Part shown: one piece after another, positions 7,616-16,992 of the stretch
Layout of the letters: each line of letters starts with the position of its first letter
Position numbering within the stretch: the stretch's first letter is position 1
Assembly: GCA_020638195.1 (NCBI GenBank)
Contig: JACKJC010000001.1
Location: 795,001 to 859,000 of the forward strand
Length of the DNA: 64,000 nucleotides
Source of the DNA: Methylobacteriaceae bacterium
GTDB taxonomy: Bacteria > Pseudomonadota > Alphaproteobacteria > Rhizobiales > Beijerinckiaceae
Direction of reading: 5' to 3'
Translations under genes and position numbers: made by a program
The notes under the pieces: generated by a model
Seen by the model: only the letters and a program-made list of their open reading frames with translations
What the model was told of the DNA's origin: nothing
The model's database searches: none

Positions 7616-9238
7616 ATGGAACAGCATCGCGCCGCAGACGCGCTCGTCGAAACCCTGATCGCCAATGGGCTCGACACAATCTACGGCCTGCCGGGCGTCC
7701 ATAACGATCCGCTGTTCGACGCCTTCTGGCAGAACCGCAACCGCCTGCGCTTCCTGCACGCCCGCCACGAGCAGGGCGGCGCCTATATGGCGCTGGGCGC
7801 GGCGCTCGCGACCGGCAAGCCGCAGGCCTTTGCCGTCGTGCCGGGTCCCGGCCTCCTCAATGCCGGCGCCGCGATGCTCACGGCCTACGGCATGAACGCG
7901 CCTGTCATGGCGCTGGTCGGGCAGATTCCGGCCGACCAGATCGACCGCGGCCTCGGCGCGCTGCACGAAATTCCCGACCAGGTCGGCCTTGCCCGCCACA
8001 TCGCCAAATTCGCTGCCCGCATCGACGCCCCGCACGAAGCCGCGCCGCTCGCGGCGACCGCTCTGTCCCATGCGCTGTCGGGCCGCCAGCGGCCGGTCAT
8101 GCTGGAATGCGCGATGGACGTCTGGGGCAGGCGCACGCCTGTCGCCGATCCCGAAATGGCGAAGCCGCTGCGCCCGCCCGTGGATCCCGACGCTGTCGAA
8201 AAGCTCGCGAAGATTCTGGGCGCCGCCAAGAAGCCGATGATCGTCGTCGGCGGCGGCGCGCTCGACGCCAGCGCGGAAGTGACCGCGCTCGCCGAACTGC
8301 TGGAGGCGCCCGTCTATTCCTACCGGCGTGGCCAGGGCGTCGTGGATGGCCGCCATCGCCTCTACGTCTCCATGCCGATCGGCCATCGGCTGTGGGGCGA
8401 ATGCGACGTCGTCATCGGCATCGGCACGCGCCTCCTGATGGCACAGAACGAATGGGGCATTGATGACGATCTCAAGATCCTGCGCATCGACATCGACCCG
8501 ACCGAGCCGAACCGTTTCGCCAAGGCCGAAGCCGCGCTGATCGCCGACGCCGCCGAAGGCGTGCGCGCGCTGATGGAGCGCCTGCCGAAGCACATGATCA
8601 AGCGCGAGAAACGCGACGAGGAGTTGAAAGGCCACCGCGCATGGTTCGCGGAAAAGATCGGCGCGCTCGAGCCGCAACTCTCCTTCGTGCGCGCCATTCG
8701 CCGCGCGCTGCCGGACGACGGTATTTTTGTCGACGAGGTCACGCAGATCGGCTTCGCCGCGCGCCTCGCCTTCCCGACCTACGCGCCGCGCACGTTTCTG
8801 TCGCCGGGCTACCAGGACAATCTCGGCTGGGGCTATGGCACGGCGCTCGGCGCGCAGGCGGCCATGCCCGGCCGCGCGGTCGTCTCGATCGCGGGCGACG
8901 GCGGCTTCATGTACCAGGTGCAGGAACTCGCCACCGCCGTGCAGCACAACCTGCCGGTCGTGGTCGTCGTCTTCGACAATGGCGCCTTCGGCAATGTGAA
9001 GCTCCTGCAGAAGGAGCGCTTCGACAGCCATTTCATCGCCTGCGATCTGAAGAACCCGGATTTCTGCACGCTCGCCGAGAGCTTTGGCGCGGCGGCCTTC
9101 AGGGCGAAGGACGCGGGCGAACTCGAGACTTCGCTGAAAAAGGCCTTTGCGCTGCGCAAGCCCGCGCTCGTGCATGTGCCCTGTGGAGAAATGCCGAGCC
9201 CCTGGGGCTTCCTGCATATGGGCCGCGCGCGGGCTTAG
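7616..9238 (+). CDS. Thiamine-diphosphate-binding enzyme, acetolactate synthase large-subunit-like
   Basis: A 540-residue three-domain ThDP enzyme. The pyrimidine-binding domain includes GLPGVHNDP and the catalytic-Glu segment RHEQGGAYMA (about residues 58-67). A central nucleotide-like domain follows, then a PP domain with GDGGFMYQVQELATA and the downstream DNGAFGN (about residues 428-462). The start at 7616 is preceded by GGAGG (7606-7610). No regulatory small subunit (ilvN) is adjacent, so it is probably not the biosynthetic acetolactate synthase; it may be a benzoylformate decarboxylase- or sulfoacetaldehyde-type catabolic enzyme. The substrate cannot be read from the sequence. Confidence 0.85.
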   Translation: MEQHRAADALVETLIANGLDTIYGLPGVHNDPLFDAFWQNRNRLRFLHARHEQGGAYMALGAALATGKPQAFAVVPGPGLLNAGAAMLTAYGMNAPVMALVGQIPADQIDRGLGALHEIPDQVGLARHIAKFAARIDAPHEAAPLAATALSHALSGRQRPVMLECAMDVWGRRTPVADPEMAKPLRPPVDPDAVEKLAKILGAAKKPMIVVGGGALDASAEVTALAELLEAPVYSYRRGQGVVDGRHRLYVSMPIGHRLWGECDVVIGIGTRLLMAQNEWGIDDDLKILRIDIDPTEPNRFAKAEAALIADAAEGVRALMERLPKHMIKREKRDEELKGHRAWFAEKIGALEPQLSFVRAIRRALPDDGIFVDEVTQIGFAARLAFPTYAPRTFLSPGYQDNLGWGYGTALGAQAAMPGRAVVSIAGDGGFMYQVQELATAVQHNLPVVVVVFDNGAFGNVKLLQKERFDSHFIACDLKNPDFCTLAESFGAAAFRAKDAGELETSLKKAFALRKPALVHVPCGEMPSPWGFLHMGRARA

Positions 9239-9247
9239 ACGCACACT

Positions 9248-9339
9248 GTCATCCCGGACGGCCGCAGGCCGTTCCGGGATCCAGCCGATGCGTTTCGTTG
9301 CCGGGTCCCGGCTCTCCGCTTCCCTTCGGCCGGGATGAC
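9248..9339. repeat. REP-like palindromic element (family B)
   Basis: GTCATCCCGG at 9248-9257 is the exact reverse complement of CCGGGATGAC at 9330-9339. Between them lies an inner hairpin (GGACGGCC-GCA-GGCCGTTCC). This GTCATCCCGGA type is a common dispersed intergenic palindrome in Alphaproteobacteria. It starts 9 nt after the stop of the ThDP enzyme and may stabilise or end its transcript. Confidence 0.65.
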
Positions 9340-9440
9340 ACGCGCGCGCCGACCGACGCCACAATCATGCCGCTTGGCCCGCGCGCGCTTCTGTGGCATC
9401 GCTCCGGGCGACCGATCCACCGAGGCGAATCCGAAGCGAG

Positions 9441-9761
9441 ATGCTGCGCGTAATCACCCGTTTTCTCGGCCTGCTCCTGCTGGCGGCGGCTTTCGCCGCG
9501 CTCGTGATCGACGGCACGAAGAGCATCGCCTCGGAAACGCTGGTGGTCACGCCGCTCGCCCAGATCGCCGCGCAGGTCGCGCCGGCCAAATTCCCGCTGC
9601 TGCAGGGCGCGATCGAGAGCCGCTTCGGTCATTTCGCCTGGAAACCGATAACCACCACCCTGCTCGCGCTGCCCGGCTGGCTGATCGCAGGCGCGCTCGG
9701 CGGCCTGATCTTCGCCGCAACCCGCCGCCGCGTGGTCAAGATCGGCTATTCCAGCCGCTGA
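9441..9761 (+). CDS. Small two-span inner-membrane protein, conserved hypothetical
   Basis: A 106-residue protein with two clear hydrophobic segments, about residues 6-23 (GLLLLAAAFAALVIDG) and 73-93 (LPGWLIAGALGGLIFAATR), followed by a basic cytoplasmic tail (RRRVVKIGYSSR). Between them a periplasmic loop of about 45 residues is predicted. The ATG at 9441 is chosen because the longer upstream frame runs through sequence that looks non-coding. Nothing in the sequence indicates function. The next gene is msrA, 83 nt downstream. Confidence 0.65.
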   Translation: MLRVITRFLGLLLLAAAFAALVIDGTKSIASETLVVTPLAQIAAQVAPAKFPLLQGAIESRFGHFAWKPITTTLLALPGWLIAGALGGLIFAATRRRVVKIGYSSR

Positions 9762-9844
9762 CCCGCGTCCTGACGACAATGTGAACGCGCGCTCGCTGGC
9801 GCTTCGGCCGCGTCGGCATACATTCGCTGTTCTGGAGGATGCCC

Positions 9845-10504
9845 ATGTTCATGCTGCGCAAGCGTGTGGCTCTGCCGAGCGCCGCACAGGCCCTTCCCGG
9901 CCGCCCCGACCCGATTCCGACCGCCGCCCGTCATTATGTCTTCGATCGCCCGCTCAGAGCCCCCTATCCCGAGGGCATGCGCCAGGCGGTGTTCGGCATG
10001 GGCTGCTTCTGGGGCGCGGAGCGCAAGTTCTGGCAGCTGGGCGACGGCGTGTGGATCACCGCTGTCGGCTATGCCGGCGGTTACACGCCGAACCCGACCT
10101 ATGAGGAGGTCTGCTCCGGCATGACCGGCCATACCGAGGTCGTGCTGGTCGTCTACGACCCCGCGAAAATCTCCTACGGCCGGCTCTTGCAGACCTTCTG
10201 GGAAAATCACGATCCCACCCAGGGCATGAGGCAGGGCAACGACATCGGCACGCAATATCGCTCGGCGCTCTTCGCAGAGAGCGACGAGGCGCTCGCCGCC
10301 GCCAGGGCATCGGCCGACATGTTCGGCAAGGCGCTGGAGACACGCAACTATGGTCCTATAACAACCGAGATCGCGCGCGCGCCGACCTTCTATTTCGCCG
10401 AAGACTACCACCAGCAATATCTCGCCAAGAATCCGGCGGGCTATTGCGGCCTCGGCGGCACGGGAGTCTCGTGTCCCGTCGGACTTGGCGAAAACATCGC
10501 CTGA
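9845..10504 (+). CDS. msrA: Peptide methionine sulfoxide reductase MsrA
   Basis: Reduces S-methionine sulfoxide in proteins and free Met. The catalytic motif GCFWGAERKFW lies at about residues 54-64, followed by GYAGG and the TGHTEVV and GNDIGTQYRS segments that form the substrate pocket. The length is 219 residues, normal for the long MsrA form. Of three clustered ATGs (9839, 9845, 9851), 9845 is best spaced from the GGAGG at 9834-9838. A C-terminal CGLGGTGVSCP supplies the resolving cysteines. Confidence 0.95.
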   Translation: MFMLRKRVALPSAAQALPGRPDPIPTAARHYVFDRPLRAPYPEGMRQAVFGMGCFWGAERKFWQLGDGVWITAVGYAGGYTPNPTYEEVCSGMTGHTEVVLVVYDPAKISYGRLLQTFWENHDPTQGMRQGNDIGTQYRSALFAESDEALAAARASADMFGKALETRNYGPITTEIARAPTFYFAEDYHQQYLAKNPAGYCGLGGTGVSCPVGLGENIA

Positions 10505-10557
10505 GACCGCTTGCCGAGGCGCGACTCCTCGTGCCATTTCTGGCGCGGGGAGTTTCC

Positions 10558-11097
10558 ATGCACAAGTTTGCCCGGACATTGCAGGTTTGGCTGTTTTCGA
10601 GCCGCTGGCTGCTCGCGCCCTTCTATTTCTGCCTGGTCGCGAGCCTGTTCGCGCTGCTCATCAAGCTCGTCCAGCATGTCATGCACATGGTCCAGACACT
10701 GATCGATTCGAGCGAGGCGTCGGTCATCCTCGACATCCTCTCGCTGATCGACATGACTCTGGTCGGCTCGCTCATCGTGCTCGTGATCTTCTCGGGCTAC
10801 GAGAATTTCGTCTCGCCCATCGACAACGACCAGCCCAAGCAATGGCCGGAATGGATGGGCGACATCGATTTCACCGGCCTGAAGCTCAAATTGATGTCGT
10901 CGATCGTGGCCATTTCCGCGATCCAGCTGCTGCGCGCCTTCATGGATCTGAAGCACGCGACCGACCGCGACCTCATGTGGTCGGTCGGCATTCATCTCGC
11001 CTTCGTTTTCTCCGCGCTGGTGCTGGCGCTCTCGGATAAAATGTCCCCGCACGGCCCGGCCAACGGCCACAATAACAGCCACAGTAACGGCCATTGA
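10558..11097 (+). CDS. UPF0114 family inner-membrane protein (YqhA-like)
   Basis: A 179-residue integral membrane protein with four predicted spans (about residues 15-38, 60-82, 103-123, 135-155). The conserved family segment is SGYENFVSPIDN after the second span. The C-terminus is a short His/Asn-rich tail (GHNNSHSNGH) unlike the core and possibly metal-binding, though this is only a composition-based thought. GGGGAG at 10547-10552 supports the ATG at 10558. The family function is unknown. Confidence 0.8.
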   Translation: MHKFARTLQVWLFSSRWLLAPFYFCLVASLFALLIKLVQHVMHMVQTLIDSSEASVILDILSLIDMTLVGSLIVLVIFSGYENFVSPIDNDQPKQWPEWMGDIDFTGLKLKLMSSIVAISAIQLLRAFMDLKHATDRDLMWSVGIHLAFVFSALVLALSDKMSPHGPANGHNNSHSNGH

Positions 11098-11254
11098 ACC
11101 GCTCCCGGTCCTGAACGTCGCGTTCGCGCGTCGCGTGCGAAACGTCACATAATCGCCATCGCTGTTGCGTCAGCTTGCGCGCCGGCCCACGATGTCTTCG
11201 TGGGACGCTTGCAGACCGCGACGCTACGCCAACGCGCGCGGCAGTGGGGGATTT

Positions 11255-14200
11255 ATGGTCGACAAGTCTGACGTGCGCACGCGCGCGCGTGTCGCCGGCC
11301 GCTTGCCGGCTCTGCTGCTCCTGAGCGCGAGCCCCGCCTTCGCCCAATCCTTCGACTGTTCCAAGGCCTCGCCGCCGATCGAGACGGCGATCTGCGCCTC
11401 GACGGCCCTGCGCGCACAGGACAATGCGCTCGCCGGCGCCTATGCCCGCGCACAATATGCGCTGCGCGACGACGCCCATGCGCTCGATCTTCTGAAACAG
11501 GCGCAGCGCCAGTGGATTTCCGCGCGCAATCGCGGCTGCGCGCGCTCTGGCGGCAAGATCGCCGACTGCCTGATCGCATCCTACGCCACGCGCCTGACCG
11601 AGATCGGCAAGGCGCTCGGCGCGCAGCAACATGCGGCGCAGCCGCAAGCGCAAACCGCTGCCGCGCAAACCGCGGCCCCGCAACCACAGGCGTCGCGTCC
11701 TGTCGTGCAACAGCCGGCGCAGGTCGCGCAAGCGCAGCCGCAACCTTCGGCGCAGCCGGCGCCGACGCGTCCGACATCGATCGCGGCGCCTGGCGCGCGC
11801 ATCGAACCGTCAAGCGTTCCCACCGACCACGACGCCAGCGCGCTCGTCACGATTCCCACGCCTGGCCGCTATTCATTGCGTGCGAAAAGCGCGACCGGCG
11901 TCGCCATCCAGCTCGTCGACATGATGACAGGGCCCGGCGATTCTGCCGGCGCTGCAGGCGCGCGCGACGGCCGGCTCGACGTCCTGCTCGACACGGGCGT
12001 CTACAAGTTGCGCACGACGGGCGCCAAGGGCGCGGCCAAACCCGCGACGCTCGCGGCCGAATCTTTCCGTGACGTCGCCGCGCCGATGACGCTCGCCGTC
12101 GATCCCCTGACGCCTGGCGAACTCGGCGATCTCCAGCAGCGCTCCTTCTGGCTCGATGTCGGCAAGGACGGCCATGTCGCCGTCGAGGCGCTCGGCCGTG
12201 CGCTGCAGGATCTGCGCCTGTGGCGCGACGGCGCGGAGCTCGCCGATGTCCGGCCCGACATTTCGACCGTCGAGGTGAAGTCAGGCCATCCGATGAACCG
12301 CATAAGGCTCGAAGGCAAGGTCGAGCCCGGCCGCTATCTTGCGACCGCCTATGGCGGCGAGAGCGCGGTCTGGGCCGACGGCGCGCCCGACAAGCCCTTC
12401 ATGATCCGCCGTCTCGCCGCGCCAAGTCTCGCCGCGGGCCTCGTCGAGGGCGTGATCGGCGCTTTCGGCAGCGCGCGGTTCGAGGCGCCCGCCGATTTCG
12501 ATTCCTTCCGGCTCGAGGTCGTCGATCCCGCGCCCGTGCGCATGGTCGTGCGGCGCGGAACCGAACGGCGCACGGCGTCGCTCGCGAAGAACAGCCGCGA
12601 TCCCTTCGTGGTCACGACGCTCGGCGCGAAGAATCGCATGCCCGCGATCGTCGAAGTCTCCGGCCTCGAAGGTCAGGCATTCCGCCTGCGCGCCTTGCGC
12701 GACACGCGCGACCTGCGCATCTCGGGCCTCGGTCCGACGCAGGTGATCGTCGATGTCGCGGGCGAGGGTGGCGACGAAATTCCGGCGACCGCCATCCTCG
12801 TGCGCTTCGAGGGGAACAAGGCCCGCCTTCTGGCCTCCGACGCGCCGCGCCTCGCGCCCGGCCAGGCCTGGCGGCGCAGGTTCAATCTGCGTGGGCCCTC
12901 GTCGATCCTGTTCGAAATGACCGGCCCCGGCCCGGTCGCCGTGCGCATGCAGGGCCCGGCGACGCGCGCCGTCATCGATCCGGTGCTCGGCTCGACGCCG
13001 CCGCGCGCCGACGGCCGCACGCCGGGCCGCTACGATCTCGATGCGGGCTTCTATGCGCTGCGTCTGACGCCGGCGGCCGGCGCAAGCGGGGTCTTCGATC
13101 TCACGCTCGGCCAGCCCGGTCTTCTGCCGGAAGCAGCGCCGGCGCCCGCCCCGCGCACTGCGCTCTCGCTCGGCGCTCACAATATCGCGCGCGGCTCGTC
13201 CTATGAGGCGATCGCCAACAGCGCGCCGGGCCTCCTGATCGGCATGCGCGCGATCGCCGCGCCGGTCGACCTGTCGAAGGGGCCGGTTGGTCTGTGGCAG
13301 GGCCTGCCGGCCCCACATGCCGCCGCCTTGCCTGCGCCCATGCCAAAGGTCAGCCCGGCGACGCAGCAGCGCGGCGATCGCCGCGCGCCAAGCAAGCCGG
13401 CGCCGACGCGCGCGGCCGCCAGATCGGCGCATGCGCCGCGTCCGCAACCCGCCCGCGCCACGCATCCGGCGCCGCACGCGCAACCCGCGCAGCCGCCCGC
13501 CGCACTCGCGCCATCTGCAGACATCGTGTTGCAGGCGCGCGCGCCGCTCGGCGGCGCGATTCGCGTGCGCGACCAGAAGGGCGCTGATGTCGCATTTGCC
13601 GTGTCGGATGAAAAGGCCGAGAAGGATTCGCGAGTATTCACGCTACGCATCCCCGCAAGCGCCACGCCGCGCGCGCTGGAAATCGCCTGGGTCGCCCCGA
13701 CGCCGCCCGCGCAGGCCGTGCGCCCGCGCCAGCCCTTGCAGACGATCGCGGCCGGCGAACCCTTGCGTTTCGATCTCGCGGAGGGACAGCGTCGCGAGTT
13801 CCGTATCGAGGCGAAGGAGGGCGGCCTCTATCGCGTCGAGACGCTCGGCCGTTTGAAGACGGGCCTTTCCATAGGCACGAATTTCCTGCCGCGCATCGGC
13901 TCGGCAGAAAACAATGGCGCGGGCCACAACGGCCTCGTGCAGACCTATCTGCGCGCCGGCTCCTACCGCGTTGCGGTCGCGGCGAAGGATTCGAGCGGTC
14001 GCCTGGGCCTGACGGCGACGCCCGCCGAATTGGTCACGACCGGCGCGCTCAGCCCCGGCGGCTCGGCGCGCGCAACGCTGACGGAGGGGCGCGGCGCGAT
14101 CACGCCGATCGAGATCCGCGAGGCCGGCCTCTATCGTCTCGAACTCTACGCGCTCGGCCGTACGCTTTCCGCGCGCCTCGAAGATGCGGACGGTTGGCCC

Positions 14201-16981
14201 CTGACGGCGCCGGGTCCGCTCAAGAGCCTGGAAATCAGGCTCGAGCCCGGCAAATATCGGCTCGTCACGCCGCCTGTCTCCGTCGATGCGCGCATGGTCG
14301 CGCGCCTCACCGCGATCACGCCCGATGTCGCGCTCGCGGGCCACGGACCGCACAAGCTCGGCTATGACGACGAATACAAGCTGCAATGGCGTGAGCCCGC
14401 GACAAAGGACGCGCCGCGCGCGCCCGACGTCTGGACCTTCGCGCTGAAGGGCGAATCGAAGATCGATCTCACGATCACCGACGGCATGATCGGCGACATC
14501 ATTCGTGGCGAGAAGGACGTCGTCGGAAAGGTCACGAAGGACCGGCCTTTCACCGGCAAGCTCGGTCCCGGCGCCTATCGCCTCGAGGCGCGCGCCATCG
14601 GTCGCGACGACCGGCTCGACTACACGCTCGTCATGAAGTCGGCCGAATTGCAGCCCGACGATTCGCGCTTCGTCGATCTTCCCGCAAAACTCGATTTCGC
14701 AATTGCGGAAGACAGCGTCGTTAATCTCACGTCCTTCGGCCGCAAGGATCTGAAGGGCGTGCTGCGCGACGCCAATGGCGCGATCGTCGAGCGACTCGCG
14801 GGTCGTCAGAACGACTGGAACATCGCCATGTCGCGCCGCTTGCCGGCGGGACGCTATTCGCTGACCCTGACTGCGATAAAGGCCGAAGCCGGCGCCGACG
14901 AGACGCCGTCGGAAGACGCCGACGCGCGCGTGGAAAAGAGCGACGACAGCGTCGAGGTGCGGCTCGCCCTGCCCGCCGAGAAGGACGCGCCCGCCCTTAA
15001 GGCGGAAGGCGCGGCGCAGGTCGCTGGCGCCGGCGTTCATCGTTTCGCTCTGCCGGCCGCGCCGGCAGGCTCGCTCGCGCTGGTGGCCGCGCGCGCGGAT
15101 TCCGAACTCGTGCTCTCGGTCGAGCGCCGCGAGACGGATGGTAACTGGCGGGTCGTCGGTTTCGAACGCAGCCAGACCCCGCTCGTCGCCTGGCCGGCCG
15201 GCGCCGACAAGGCTGAATGGCGCGCCTCCGTCTGGTCGATCGACGGCGCCGATGCGCCGATCGACATTCTCGCGCGCAACGTCGCGCGCAATGCGCAGGA
15301 TGCAGCATCCGTCGCGCTCGAACCGCTCGCGCTCGATGCGGTCGGCCAGAAGGTGCGCGTCGGTCTGGCCAGCGCCGCGTCCGCCGTCATCGTCGACCTC
15401 AAGACGACGAGCGAGCATCTGTTCGCGGGCTCGCAGGGCGGCCATGCGCTGACCCGCGCCGACGCCGGCGCGCTCGCGCCGCAATCGGAACGCCTCTGGT
15501 TCGTCGCGCGCGATGCGGCGCTCGAAAAGATCGAGGCCCCGACGCTCGCCTGGAAGGGCGAGCCGGTGTCGCTTGTGCTCGACGCCGGCGACAGCGCGCT
15601 CCTGCCGGCGCCGCAGCCCGCCGAGGGCAAGGCGCGCGTGTGGCGGGGATCGTCCGCCTTTGGCCAGCCCGGCCTCGACGCCGGCCGCGGCATGGCGGTC
15701 GGCGACAATGTCGCCATAGCGCTCGCGGGCGCAAAGCCCCTGCGCGTATGGAACGCAGGCGGCGACGAGCCATTGCGCATCGACATCGAATCGGTCGAGG
15801 TCGCGGTCGCAGCCAAACGCGCGGCGGCGGGCGATATGTCGATCCTCGTGCCGCCGCTGACCGCGCAGCCCGTGACGCTTCCCTCCGGCGACAAGAAGCT
15901 CGATCTCGATCTGGCGCCCGGAACGGCCGTCTTCGCTGCGCCGGGCGAAATCGAAACGTTCTCGCTGCATGCGGTCAACGCCGCGCTGTCGCGCTCGCTC
16001 GGTGCCAAGGTCTCGGAAATCTGGCTCGTCAATCTCTCGAACAAGCCGCAACCCGTGCGCCTCGCCGCGACGCCGGCGAAGGTCGAGCCGGTTGCGCCCG
16101 ATCGCGTCGTCAAACGCTTCTTCGGCGCGACCGGTTCGGCGGCGTTGCGCGTCGATGCGCAGAAGGGCGACGTGCTGCGTGTCGAGGGCGCCGAGGCGAC
16201 ATTCGTTTCGAATTCGGGGCGCGTGCTGCGCGGCGCATCGCTGACGCTCGACGGGCCCGGAGAGGTCGCGCTGGCCTACCAGCCGGGCCTTGTGGCCGCG
16301 TGGCTGGAGCGCGCCGGAAATTCGCCATGGCCGAAGGCGCAGGCGCGCGCCATTGCCGCGCCTACTTCCGTCAGGCTCGAGGGCGCGACCATGGCCTTCA
16401 CGCTGAAACAGGACAGGCCGCAACTCCTCGGCGTCACGACCAGCGCGCCGGTCGTCGTCGCGCTCGAACAGAACGGCGCGCGCGAAATGAAGCTCTACGC
16501 GGTGGGCGCCGATTTTCGTCGCTATGTCGCGGCGGGCGAGGCGACGCTGACGATCTGGTCGCCGCATGACGGCCCGCTCGGCGGCGCGCTCGACTTGACC
16601 TCCGCGCCGCTTCTGCCGGTCAAGGAGGGCGTCGGCGACGCCGTCGCCGTTGCGCCGGGCGCGAGCGTCCTGTTCGGCTTCGAGGTGAAGAAGGCGTCCG
16701 AAATCGGCATCGGATTGCGCGCCGATCCCGACCGCGCCGAGGCGCGCCTGATGGACGAGAGCGGCAAGCTGATCGGAACCGGCGTGTCGCAAATCAGAAA
16801 GCTTGCGCCCGGCCGCTACATACTCGAAGCGCGCATGCCCGCCGATGCTTCGGCCGCCGTCGTTCGTCCAGCGCTCGTCGGCCTCGAGCCGCCGCCTGCC
16901 GGCCCGCCGCCCGAGGAGATCGAGAAGTTTCTCGGCCTCGCCGGCCTCAAGTCCAACGCCAAGACAACCCAGCCCCGCTGA
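11255..16981 (+). CDS. Giant secreted protein with LprI-like N-domain and repeated beta-rich modules
   Basis: A 1908-residue protein with a signal peptide (cleavage near AFAQ, residue about 31). Residues 32-125 match the LprI/DUF1311 pattern: FDCSKA, IETAIC, then QRQWISARNRGC, then DCLIASYATRL, with four cysteines likely forming disulfides. Two Ala/Pro/Gln-rich linkers follow (about 128-190 and 690-755). The rest is a long series of beta-rich modules, many ending in a PG-x-Y-x-L turn (PTPGRYSL, EPGKYRL, GPGAYRL, LPAGRYSL, APGRYIL), reminiscent of PPC-type beta-sandwich domains. No membrane anchor or catalytic motif is visible. The start at 11255 follows GTGGGGGA. The alpha-2-macroglobulin gene starts 11 nt after its stop, so a shared envelope role is inferred. 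Function unknown. Confidence 0.85.
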   Translation: MVDKSDVRTRARVAGRLPALLLLSASPAFAQSFDCSKASPPIETAICASTALRAQDNALAGAYARAQYALRDDAHALDLLKQAQRQWISARNRGCARSGGKIADCLIASYATRLTEIGKALGAQQHAAQPQAQTAAAQTAAPQPQASRPVVQQPAQVAQAQPQPSAQPAPTRPTSIAAPGARIEPSSVPTDHDASALVTIPTPGRYSLRAKSATGVAIQLVDMMTGPGDSAGAAGARDGRLDVLLDTGVYKLRTTGAKGAAKPATLAAESFRDVAAPMTLAVDPLTPGELGDLQQRSFWLDVGKDGHVAVEALGRALQDLRLWRDGAELADVRPDISTVEVKSGHPMNRIRLEGKVEPGRYLATAYGGESAVWADGAPDKPFMIRRLAAPSLAAGLVEGVIGAFGSARFEAPADFDSFRLEVVDPAPVRMVVRRGTERRTASLAKNSRDPFVVTTLGAKNRMPAIVEVSGLEGQAFRLRALRDTRDLRISGLGPTQVIVDVAGEGGDEIPATAILVRFEGNKARLLASDAPRLAPGQAWRRRFNLRGPSSILFEMTGPGPVAVRMQGPATRAVIDPVLGSTPPRADGRTPGRYDLDAGFYALRLTPAAGASGVFDLTLGQPGLLPEAAPAPAPRTALSLGAHNIARGSSYEAIANSAPGLLIGMRAIAAPVDLSKGPVGLWQGLPAPHAAALPAPMPKVSPATQQRGDRRAPSKPAPTRAAARSAHAPRPQPARATHPAPHAQPAQPPAALAPSADIVLQARAPLGGAIRVRDQKGADVAFAVSDEKAEKDSRVFTLRIPASATPRALEIAWVAPTPPAQAVRPRQPLQTIAAGEPLRFDLAEGQRREFRIEAKEGGLYRVETLGRLKTGLSIGTNFLPRIGSAENNGAGHNGLVQTYLRAGSYRVAVAAKDSSGRLGLTATPAELVTTGALSPGGSARATLTEGRGAITPIEIREAGLYRLELYALGRTLSARLEDADGWPLTAPGPLKSLEIRLEPGKYRLVTPPVSVDARMVARLTAITPDVALAGHGPHKLGYDDEYKLQWREPATKDAPRAPDVWTFALKGESKIDLTITDGMIGDIIRGEKDVVGKVTKDRPFTGKLGPGAYRLEARAIGRDDRLDYTLVMKSAELQPDDSRFVDLPAKLDFAIAEDSVVNLTSFGRKDLKGVLRDANGAIVERLAGRQNDWNIAMSRRLPAGRYSLTLTAIKAEAGADETPSEDADARVEKSDDSVEVRLALPAEKDAPALKAEGAAQVAGAGVHRFALPAAPAGSLALVAARADSELVLSVERRETDGNWRVVGFERSQTPLVAWPAGADKAEWRASVWSIDGADAPIDILARNVARNAQDAASVALEPLALDAVGQKVRVGLASAASAVIVDLKTTSEHLFAGSQGGHALTRADAGALAPQSERLWFVARDAALEKIEAPTLAWKGEPVSLVLDAGDSALLPAPQPAEGKARVWRGSSAFGQPGLDAGRGMAVGDNVAIALAGAKPLRVWNAGGDEPLRIDIESVEVAVAAKRAAAGDMSILVPPLTAQPVTLPSGDKKLDLDLAPGTAVFAAPGEIETFSLHAVNAALSRSLGAKVSEIWLVNLSNKPQPVRLAATPAKVEPVAPDRVVKRFFGATGSAALRVDAQKGDVLRVEGAEATFVSNSGRVLRGASLTLDGPGEVALAYQPGLVAAWLERAGNSPWPKAQARAIAAPTSVRLEGATMAFTLKQDRPQLLGVTTSAPVVVALEQNGAREMKLYAVGADFRRYVAAGEATLTIWSPHDGPLGGALDLTSAPLLPVKEGVGDAVAVAPGASVLFGFEVKKASEIGIGLRADPDRAEARLMDESGKLIGTGVSQIRKLAPGRYILEARMPADASAAVVRPALVGLEPPPAGPPPEEIEKFLGLAGLKSNAKTTQPR

Positions 16982-16992
16982 GAGACGAGACC

